12,002 bases of DNA from Desulfobacteraceae bacterium (GTDB lineage: Bacteria; Desulfobacterota; Desulfobacteria; Desulfobacterales; SG8-13), in contig JARFQH010000172.1 of NCBI GenBank assembly GCA_029287875.1, forward strand, positions 1 to 12,002, given 5' to 3'. Below are positions 6,059 through 12,002 of this stretch, piece by piece. Both the position numbers and the translations under genes were made by a program. The stretch's first letter is position 1. Every line of letters starts with the position of its first letter. The notes under the pieces are model-generated. The model was not told the origin of the DNA. It saw only the letters and a program-made list of their open reading frames with translations, and did no database searches.

Positions 6059-8191
6059 TTAGGCTTCGATAAGTCGGCAAACGGTCAACAGAGGACAGGC
6101 CTCTTCTTGGCCGTTCTCGTGAGCGGTTTGATGGACGGTGGTGATGGCCTTTTCCATTGTCGGGAAAATATGATCTTCCCCGAGTTTGGCCGGAAAGTGC
6201 GTCCGTCTGAACACTTCCATCACCGACTCGTTGACGCCGCTCATCGATATGTCGACACCGGCGCTTCTGACCCGGTCTACCAGCAATGACAGGGTTTCTT
6301 CACCGGATGCATCGATGTCGTTGATCCCATTGGCAACGATAATGATGTGTTTGAGATTCCTTTTAATGCGCATTATTTCCATTATCTTGTCTTCCAGATA
6401 GCTGGCGTTGGCGAAAAACAGGGGGCCGTCGAAGCGCACCATGGCCACGTATTCGCATTCCCGCAGGCCGTGGGTCGTTACGCAGCGCAAGGCCTCGTCC
6501 TCGGCCCTGGCCAGGGAAACCACGCTGGGGCGCATGCTCTTGTACAGAAAGACCATCAGGGAGAGCACGACTCCGATCATGATCCCTTTGTCCAGATGGG
6601 GGGCAAACGCCAGGGTGCTGACGAACGAAATGATCGAGATAGCACCGTCGTACCATTTGGCTTCCCAGGCGTGGATGAAGCCGGTAACGTTTACCAGGCC
6701 GATGACGGCCATCATGATGACCGCTGCCAGGACGGCTTGAGGCAGATGATAGAGCAACGGGGTGAAAAACAACAGCACGATCACAACCGCCAGGCTGGTG
6801 AAGACGCTTGACAATCCGGTAACGGCCCCGGCCTGAAGATTGACTGCCGAACGCGAAAACGATCCGGATGTCGGATAGCTCTTGCCGATGGAGCCACAGA
6901 TATTGGCCAGCCCCTGACCGATGAGCTCCTGATTGGGGTCGAGGCGTTGTCCGGTTTTTCCGGCCATGGCCTTGGCGATGGAGATCGCTTCCATGAACCC
7001 CAGGAGTGAAATAATCGCTGCAAACGGTAATAGATGCAACATGATCCCCAGGTTGATGGGCGGCACGTTCAGCGCCGGCAGGCCCTGCGGGATTTTACCG
7101 ACCACGGCGCCGCCGCCCATCATCAAGAGATTTTGCGTGTCAAGGGGTTCGTTGCCGACCTTGATGCGCCAGGTTCGCCCGTCGGTTTCCATTCCGGCGG
7201 GAGTCTTGTCTTTTGGATAGAATTTCAGGGACCCGTCGGCTTGAGGTGCCGCCGCGAGAAGAAGATATCTGAGCTGCTGCCGGCTCTCGTGGGCTTCTGC
7301 CTTCTTGCGCGCGATGTTCAAATTCACGACGTTCACATCGTGCTCGGCATCCAGGACACCGATCTGGTTATGATTCTGCTTGGCCGTGTTGAGCGCTTCA
7401 CTCAGGTGGGTCCGCTCTTCGGAGAGCGACGGAATTGACGAGGCGGCCTCGTTGAAACTTTCGATCAGGTTGCGGGCGGCAGGGGATTCGATGGCCTCTA
7501 TGGTAACGGTCTGATCGTGTTGGAACCCGGTGGCCCAGGAGATGACAGTGGTGATGACGACGGCCACCAGTACGTTGGGAATGCGCGGTGAGAGCCATTT
7601 GAGACCGTACATGACGGCGAAAGCGAAGATACCCATCAGCAGGGTCGGCCAGTAGGTGTAGTGAACCGCCGCCTTGATGACCTGTACGATAGTTTCGTAG
7701 TGGTGCGGAGCCGTGTCGACATAGACGCCGAACATTTTGGACAGCTGGGAGGAGGCGATGATCAGGGCAGCTGCATTCGTGAAGCCGTTGACAACCGGGT
7801 GAGATAAAAAATTGACCACCAGTCCCAGCCTCAGCACGCCCAGGACCAGCTGGAAGATGCCGACCATAAGAGCCAGCAGGATGGCATAAGCGATGTACCC
7901 GGGGCTGCCGCCGGTGGCCAGGGGTGCGAGGGAGGCGGACGTCATCAAGGAAACCACCGCAACCGGTCCGGTGGCGAGCTGGCGGCTCGAGCCGAACAAC
8001 GCCGCAATCATCGGCGGCAGAAAAGAGGCGTACAGGCCGTAATAGGCCGGCAGTCCAGCCAGCTGGGCGTAAGCCATCGATTGAGGGATCAGAACCAGGG
8101 CCACGGTCAGGCCCGAGAGCGCGTCAAACCGCAGAGACGTCATATCGTAGTTTCTGAACCAGGTCATGAAAGGAAATACCTTTGCCAACAT
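6059..8191 (-). CDS. SulP-family anion transporter with STAS domain and large insert
   Basis: A 710-residue inner-membrane transporter. The SulP core is clear: GLTVALVLIPQSMAYA (27-42), GLPAYYGLYASFLPP, FGSSRQLATGPVAVVSL, HPVVNGFTNAAALI, then GKIPQGLPALNVPP and LGFMEAISIAKAMA with NICGSIGKSYPTSGSFSRSA. A STAS domain occupies about 568-688, with DIDASG at 625-630; Ser629 is at the position of the phosphorylatable Ser of STAS anti-sigma antagonists. SulP proteins move sulfate, bicarbonate or dicarboxylates; the substrate here is not fixed by sequence, though sulfate is attractive in a sulfate reducer. About 140 hydrophilic residues (224-362) are inserted between two membrane helices. ATG at 8191 has AGGAG just upstream, overlapping the TetR stop; the gap is 9 nt. 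Confidence 0.94.
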   Translation of the reverse strand: MLAKVFPFMTWFRNYDMTSLRFDALSGLTVALVLIPQSMAYAQLAGLPAYYGLYASFLPPMIAALFGSSRQLATGPVAVVSLMTSASLAPLATGGSPGYIAYAILLALMVGIFQLVLGVLRLGLVVNFLSHPVVNGFTNAAALIIASSQLSKMFGVYVDTAPHHYETIVQVIKAAVHYTYWPTLLMGIFAFAVMYGLKWLSPRIPNVLVAVVITTVISWATGFQHDQTVTIEAIESPAARNLIESFNEAASSIPSLSEERTHLSEALNTAKQNHNQIGVLDAEHDVNVVNLNIARKKAEAHESRQQLRYLLLAAAPQADGSLKFYPKDKTPAGMETDGRTWRIKVGNEPLDTQNLLMMGGGAVVGKIPQGLPALNVPPINLGIMLHLLPFAAIISLLGFMEAISIAKAMAGKTGQRLDPNQELIGQGLANICGSIGKSYPTSGSFSRSAVNLQAGAVTGLSSVFTSLAVVIVLLFFTPLLYHLPQAVLAAVIMMAVIGLVNVTGFIHAWEAKWYDGAISIISFVSTLAFAPHLDKGIMIGVVLSLMVFLYKSMRPSVVSLARAEDEALRCVTTHGLRECEYVAMVRFDGPLFFANASYLEDKIMEIMRIKRNLKHIIIVANGINDIDASGEETLSLLVDRVRSAGVDISMSGVNESVMEVFRRTHFPAKLGEDHIFPTMEKAITTVHQTAHENGQEEACPLLTVCRLIEA

Positions 8192-8200
8192 GTGCCGCTC

Positions 8201-8794
8201 CTATCCTGAAGGTTGAAAGTTCATGAGAATCCGACTGATCGATGTGATGAGGTCGTCGTAGAGCGCACCCGCATCGTAAAGGTTGTAGGTGTTGAACCGT
8301 ACCAGGCCGTCGACCATCGTGAAGATGATCAATGCGGTTCTGCGGGCCGGCAGTTCTGCGACCGAACCGTCTTTTTGACCGGTCAAAATGGCCCTTTCGA
8401 ATATGTCGATGAAGCAGTTGTAGATCGATTCCAGATAGTCCCGACAAACCGGGTTGACACGGGCCAGTTCATAGGCATCGTGGCGGTGCAGGAGCAGAAA
8501 GCGGTCTTCCATCTTTCCGGCCAGGTAGAGGTAGAAGCCAACCACTTCCTTCATCATTTCCAGGCCGGAGTTGAAATTCCTTTGCGCCAGATATCCATCG
8601 AATTCCTTGAGGATCTCTATCTTGAACTCTTCTAGAATGGCGAGAAAGAGCTCTTCCTTGTTGTTGTAATGGTAAAAGATCGTTCCCTGGGCGACACCGG
8701 TTATTTTGGCCAGCTCGGCCATGGACGTGTCCTTGTAGCCTTTGAGCGAGAGCATTTTGGTCGCCACTTGCAGGATCTGGTCTTTTTTGTTCAT
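8201..8794 (-). CDS. TetR/AcrR-family transcriptional regulator
   Basis: A 197-residue TetR-type repressor. The N-terminal helix-turn-helix spans about 6-52: ILQVATKMLSLKGYKDTS, then MAELAKITGVAQGTIFYHY and NNKEELF, a near-consensus TetR DNA-binding domain. The remainder is an all-helical ligand-binding domain with no recognisable ligand signature. ATG at 8794 is chosen; a GTG two codons upstream (8800) is equally possible, as neither has a good Shine-Dalgarno. It is the first gene of the SulP/signalling run, nine bases before SulP, so it probably controls the operon and itself through the palindrome at 8814-8833. The inducer is unknown. Confidence 0.93.
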   Translation of the reverse strand: MNKKDQILQVATKMLSLKGYKDTSMAELAKITGVAQGTIFYHYNNKEELFLAILEEFKIEILKEFDGYLAQRNFNSGLEMMKEVVGFYLYLAGKMEDRFLLLHRHDAYELARVNPVCRDYLESIYNCFIDIFERAILTGQKDGSVAELPARRTALIIFTMVDGLVRFNTYNLYDAGALYDDLITSISRILMNFQPSG

Positions 8795-8813
8795 AGGCAC
8801 GGCATTTCTTGCT

Positions 8814-8833
8814 AACTGAGTACTCAGTCAGTT
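8814..8833 (-). promoter_or_regulatory. Probable TetR operator
   Basis: A perfect 14-bp palindrome, ACTGAGTACTCAGT (8815-8828), is nested with a second inverted pair, AACTGA (8814-8819) and TCAGTT (8828-8833). Size and symmetry are typical of TetR-family operators. It lies 20 bp upstream of the TetR start, just downstream of the putative promoter, where binding would block transcription. That it is the site of the adjacent regulator is inference from position. Confidence 0.65.
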
Positions 8834-8838
8834 TCTCA

Positions 8839-8867
8839 TGCCTACCCAAACCTTAAGGTTCTGTCAA
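8839..8867 (-). promoter_or_regulatory. Putative promoter of the tetR-sulP-signalling operon
   Basis: On the minus strand a perfect -35 box TTGACA (8867-8862) is followed after 17 bp by TAGGCA (8844-8839), a poor -10 box. The spacer holds a perfect 12-bp palindrome, AACCTTAAGGTT (8849-8860), which could be a second regulator site. The weak -10 and the palindromes suggest a tightly controlled promoter. Confidence 0.45.
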
Positions 8868-8916
8868 GGAAAAATTTTTTTCGCCCTAAAAAATGCTATT
8901 TGGGGACGGAAACCAA

Positions 8917-10218
8917 TCAGATAGCGGGATGGCAGGCGGCGCTGTAGGGTGCCAAGGCAGAGCGGATCCGTTGCCGGATCAGCGACCTGGGTACTGGAAG
9001 GAGTTCTCCGGACTGGATGGTCGGGTAGAGGTCCGGAAAATACTGGCTGAGAAGCATGAGCGGAATGGGACGGTCCAAGTTGACGAGCAACTGCTCAACG
9101 GCCTGATTGACTGGGGGAAGATTCCAGTAATACCGGATGCGGTCCCGGTAGCTGTAGTGACGTAGGAAATTGAGATCAGCCGCCGAACCGCGATAATATG
9201 ACCGCCAGTGCTCGGGGTGGCTCAGCATGACGGATTCCAGAACCTCCCGGAGACCGGAGAGTCGGACACCGTGTTTGCCGGTTAGCCAATCGGTTTCAAT
9301 ATGAGACAAAGCGAACAGCGTTTCACGGTAGGCATTGGTCAGGCAGGGGCCGGCCTTCAGGAGGGTGAAGTGATCTCGGACCATCTGTGCCAGAGCCTCC
9401 GGAGTCTGGTAATCGGTGGCGTGAATCTCATAGGTCATGATGCCGGGCAGTTTGGCGTGACTGGCGGACAGCGCGGCCGCCTTGTCCGATTGGTAGCGGG
9501 CGACCCGGGTGTCGCCGAAGTCCACTCCGGGCTGAACCACAACCGCCATTACCCGCTCCCAGGCTGCATCGAGGCCGACCGACCGCAAACACCTTTCGGT
9601 CACTGCAATGATTTGGGCTACTTCCCCGGCTGTGGTCACTTTCAACTGAGCGGGATCTTCCAAGGCGCCGCCGGGAGGCGGGACCTCGGCGCCGATGACA
9701 TACAGCGGCCGGGGACGGTTCGCCGGTTGCCGTTCTGCGGCCGCTTCGGCCGCGCGGCAAAGGACGGCAGCCCGCTCGGCCGTGATTTCCATCGGCAGGT
9801 GCGATCCGGGATCGTCCGCACACGCCAGACCGGTATCGAGATGGATCTTGCAGAAGCCGGCCGCAACACATTCTCGTACGAACTCTGTGGCGAAATTCAT
9901 GGCTTGGGCGGCGGGCTTTTTCCTCCAGGGATGGGGACCAAGGTGATCGCCGCCGACCAGCACCTTCTCCAGGGGAAATTCAGCGGCAGCTGCCAGGGAT
10001 TGAACCAAGGTGACGAATTCCGCGGGCCTCATGCCGGTGTAGCCGCCAAACTGGTTGACCTGGTTGGCGGTGGCCTCCACCAGGAGCACATCACCGTCTG
10101 CCGCCGCCTGTTCGATGGCGGCTTCCAAAACGCTTCGGTGCGACGAGCAGACGGCGGTGATGCCCCCTATTTTGCCGGTTAAGTGATCATAACGCAGCCC
10201 TGTCAAACGGTCTGTCAC
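8917..10218 (-). CDS. GatZ/KbaZ-family tagatose-bisphosphate aldolase subunit
   Basis: A 433-residue TIM-barrel-type protein that resembles E. coli GatZ/KbaZ along its whole length. Seen in order: ITAVCSSH, LLVEATANQVNQFGGYTGM, GGDHLGP, AAGFCKIHLD, VIGAEVPPPGGA, VVVQPGVDFG, EIHATDYQTPEAL, LKAGPCLTNAYRETLFAL, SYSDR-like SYRDRIRYYW and SQYFPDLYP. In E. coli GatZ and KbaZ support the class II aldolases GatY and KbaY, which cleave tagatose 1,6-bisphosphate; whether this protein works alone is unknown. No GatY/KbaY-type gene or sugar kinase is in the window. GTG at 10218 has AGGA eight bases upstream and gives the usual N-terminus; a GTG at 10251 would add 11 residues. It follows a sodium symporter gene after about 270 bp of repeat-containing DNA. 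Confidence 0.88.
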   Translation of the reverse strand: MTDRLTGLRYDHLTGKIGGITAVCSSHRSVLEAAIEQAAADGDVLLVEATANQVNQFGGYTGMRPAEFVTLVQSLAAAAEFPLEKVLVGGDHLGPHPWRKKPAAQAMNFATEFVRECVAAGFCKIHLDTGLACADDPGSHLPMEITAERAAVLCRAAEAAAERQPANRPRPLYVIGAEVPPPGGALEDPAQLKVTTAGEVAQIIAVTERCLRSVGLDAAWERVMAVVVQPGVDFGDTRVARYQSDKAAALSASHAKLPGIMTYEIHATDYQTPEALAQMVRDHFTLLKAGPCLTNAYRETLFALSHIETDWLTGKHGVRLSGLREVLESVMLSHPEHWRSYYRGSAADLNFLRHYSYRDRIRYYWNLPPVNQAVEQLLVNLDRPIPLMLLSQYFPDLYPTIQSGELLPVPRSLIRQRIRSALAPYSAACHPAI

Positions 10219-10330
10219 GATGGGATTCCTGTTGATTGTGGCTTCCGGCACAGCCGGGTCTTCCGCCGAGTTGCGGTTTCCTTTTATCGGCTAACATAAG
10301 CAAGATCGGATCACAAATAAAGGGAAAACG

Positions 10331-10384
10331 GTTTAGCCGGTTGAGCCCGTTAAGCCAGTTGAGCCGATTGAGCCGGTCAAATTG
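10331..10384. repeat. 9-bp tandem repeat array, forward block
   Basis: Five good units and one degenerate unit of a 9-bp repeat: GTTTAGCCG, GTTGAGCCC, GTTAAGCCA, GTTGAGCCG, ATTGAGCCG, then GTCAAATTG. Consensus is GTTnAGCCG. On the minus strand the array would read as repeated Arg/Asn-Leu-Asn codons, but that frame is not a convincing gene. It lies upstream of the GatZ-family gene. Confidence 0.85.
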
Positions 10385-10451
10385 GTAGACGCGGACGGCA
10401 AATGGCGAAGGGCCAATCATTCAAGGGCGACCAGCTTAATGGCTGGGCGAT

Positions 10452-10496
10452 CTTAACCGGCTAAACGGGCCAAACGGGCTAAACCGGCTTAACGGC
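10452..10496. repeat. 9-bp tandem repeat array, inverted block
   Basis: Five units: CTTAACCGG, CTAAACGGG, CCAAACGGG, CTAAACCGG and CTTAACGGC. These are the reverse complement of the unit in the block at 10331-10384, allowing for a phase shift. The last unit contains the symporter stop codon (TAA at 10491-10489). The two blocks are separated by 67 bp and could fold into a long imperfect stem. Between them CCAGC and GCTGG (10431-10446) make a small extra hairpin. Confidence 0.85.
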
Positions 10497-12002
10497 CCTG
10501 GCGTTTTTCGCCATGGACCATCACGGCCATCACCGCTGTTTGCAGAGTCGAGAGCCCGACGAAATACCAGATCCAGGCCGGAACGCCTCCCAAAAGAGGG
10601 TGTGTTTTACCCCAGGACCAGACATCGATTGATAAAAGAAAAATCGAGCCCAACAGGAAGGTGAAAGGACTGCGGAGCCAGGCCGGCCAGAAAAAGACCA
10701 GGGTGCGTTCGCGCCACGCCAGGTAAAGATGAGGCAGCAGGTAGGCTGCAAAGGCCGTCAGCATGACCCACACGACCGGTAAAAAACCACCGCTTGGAAG
10801 CCACTTCAAGTAAAAGGCAACCAGAACGGCTTCTCCGCACACAATGGAGAGGATAGCCGGTGGCGCATAGCGGCGGCGGAAATAGAGACCGAAGATAACG
10901 GTGGGAAACAGGACCGCGAGGCCCGTAAAGGTCTGGGTGGCGATTTGAAGAATCGTGGCCGGTGGCCGGTAGGCCAGGGCCAGACCCATCAATCCGAGAA
11001 AGACCACGAACAGTCGCCCGGTTGTGCTCTCTTCTTTTTTTTCCCGGCGCACCAACGGCAGAACATCGCGTGTGAATATGGAGCTCAGCGTCAATAACTG
11101 GGAGTCCATGGTCGACATCAAGGCGGCCATGCCGGCTGCGATGACCAGGGTGGCCATGACGTCGCCCGATATCGAGGTCATCAGCATCGGGAGAATGCGG
11201 TCGGCTTGTTTGCCGGTCAGGTCCGGTATCGTCAACCGGCCGATAACCCCGATGGCAATCGGCATGATGAAGACCACCGTGCAAACCAGGGGATAGAGGA
11301 GCATGATACGGTCGATGGTTCGCCGGCTCCGGGCGGCAAAGAAGCGTTGAAACAGCTGGGGGAACATCGGGTCGCAGAAAAACCAGAGCATCATGAAGCT
11401 CAGCCAGATACCCGGTGAATATTTTCCCAGGGCGCCGGGACGCGAGAAAAGCTCGGGTGAAAGGGCCAGGATCTTCTGGTTGGCTGCCGCAAAGCCGCCG
11501 TGATGTCGAAGGACGACCACCAGGGATGCAAAGAGCATGACGAACATCACCGCGCCCTGAAACAAATCGGTCCAGGCCACTGCCCGCATGCCGCCCCGCA
11601 GGGTATAGAGCAAGATGATGACGGTGACCAGAACGCAGCCGGCGAAATACGGTAGACCGAGCAGTTCTTCGAGGGCGTATCCGGCCGCCATCGGCTGCAG
11701 GGCCAGATAAGGGATGGTGAAGACGACCATGACCACAGCAAAAATGAAGGAAAGTGTCCGGCTGCCATACAGGTGGCGGATCAACTCCGGAGGCGTGACC
11801 ACACCGCTACTGCGGCCAATTTGCCAGATCCTGCGGCCGATGATCCAGAAGGTAATCGCCATGAAACCGGTGCCGAAACCCATAATCGGGAAAAAGGCAT
11901 AGCCATCGCGGTAACCGGCGCCCGAGGTGCCGAATACGGTGAAGGCCGAAAAGTTGGTGGCCACCATGGTGCCCAGCAACACCAAGGTGCCGAGTCTGCG
12001 AT
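10489..12002 (-). CDS. Sodium:solute symporter (SSS family), 5' end outside window
   Basis: The frame is open to the right edge, so the true start lies beyond 12002; 503 residues are visible. The LeuT-fold SSS family is shown by ATNFSAFTVFGTSGAGY near the N-terminus, TLRGGMRAVAWTDLFQG, a DPMFPQLFQRFFAARS segment, and GMAALMSTMDSQLLTLSS, whose Ser/Thr residues are in the region of the Na2 site. About twelve membrane helices are visible, with an extended hydrophobic C-terminus. Members import sugars, amino acids, carboxylates or other solutes with Na+; the substrate cannot be told. The gene ends inside a 9-bp repeat array and is followed by the GatZ-family gene, so a sugar or polyol is possible, but this is only context. 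Confidence 0.92.
   Translation of the reverse strand, partial: RRLGTLVLLGTMVATNFSAFTVFGTSGAGYRDGYAFFPIMGFGTGFMAITFWIIGRRIWQIGRSSGVVTPPELIRHLYGSRTLSFIFAVVMVVFTIPYLALQPMAAGYALEELLGLPYFAGCVLVTVIILLYTLRGGMRAVAWTDLFQGAVMFVMLFASLVVVLRHHGGFAAANQKILALSPELFSRPGALGKYSPGIWLSFMMLWFFCDPMFPQLFQRFFAARSRRTIDRIMLLYPLVCTVVFIMPIAIGVIGRLTIPDLTGKQADRILPMLMTSISGDVMATLVIAAGMAALMSTMDSQLLTLSSIFTRDVLPLVRREKKEESTTGRLFVVFLGLMGLALAYRPPATILQIATQTFTGLAVLFPTVIFGLYFRRRYAPPAILSIVCGEAVLVAFYLKWLPSGGFLPVVWVMLTAFAAYLLPHLYLAWRERTLVFFWPAWLRSPFTFLLGSIFLLSIDVWSWGKTHPLLGGVPAWIWYFVGLSTLQTAVMAVMVHGEKRQGR

Noticed and set aside
8834..8916. Terminator after the GatZ-family gene
   Set aside because: The gap has A- and T-runs but no convincing GC-rich stem before them, so read-through or a Rho-dependent end is equally possible.
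9301..10182. 293-residue open frame on the plus strand
   Set aside because: It is antisense to the GatZ-family gene, which matches its family over its full length; no domain is visible in the reverse frame.
10187..10420. 77-residue frame with repeated Arg/Asn-Leu-Asn on the minus strand
   Set aside because: The pattern is the direct translation of the 9-bp repeat array, and the frame runs into the GatZ-family gene in another phase. Better explained as non-coding repeat.
10331..10496. CRISPR-like array
   Set aside because: Units are 9 bp with no spacers and vary between copies; no cas genes are near.

Overview
This is a GC-rich bacterial chromosome segment. Apart from a short gene tail at the left edge, every recognisable gene lies on the minus strand, so transcription runs from high to low coordinates. 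The many REC-only and histidine-kinase proteins, a cytidylate-kinase-like/BON/REC fusion and a SulP anion transporter with a large hydrophilic insert suggest a sulfate-reducing deltaproteobacterium (Desulfobacterota, Desulfosarcina/Desulfobacteraceae type). That placement is inference from gene content; no rRNA or other marker gene is present.

Layout in the direction of transcription: (1) 12002-10489, a sodium:solute symporter cut by the window edge. (2) A gap with two arrays of a 9-bp repeat in opposite orientation. (3) 10218-8917, a GatZ/KbaZ-family tagatose-bisphosphate aldolase subunit. (4) A short promoter/operator region, then a tightly packed seven-gene run from 8794 to 1510: TetR regulator, SulP transporter, cytidylate-kinase-like/BON/REC fusion, membrane sensor histidine kinase, REC protein, small histidine-kinase-like protein without an ATP site, and a second REC protein. 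(5) A 307-bp gap rich in inverted repeats. (6) azlC and azlD, a branched-chain amino-acid exporter pair. (7) At 1-81 on the plus strand, the last codons of a probable Sel1-repeat protein, convergent with azlD.

The seven-gene run is the most interesting part. Its junctions are short (9, 18, 40 and 65 nt gaps; 19 and 4 nt overlaps), so it is probably one operon behind a consensus -35 box and a TetR-type palindrome. The order kinase, REC, phosphotransferase-like protein, REC matches the order of steps in a His-Asp-His-Asp phosphorelay. None of the three REC proteins has a DNA-binding output domain. I infer a signalling system linked to anion transport by the SulP protein. The ligand, the transported ion and the final output cannot be read from the sequence.
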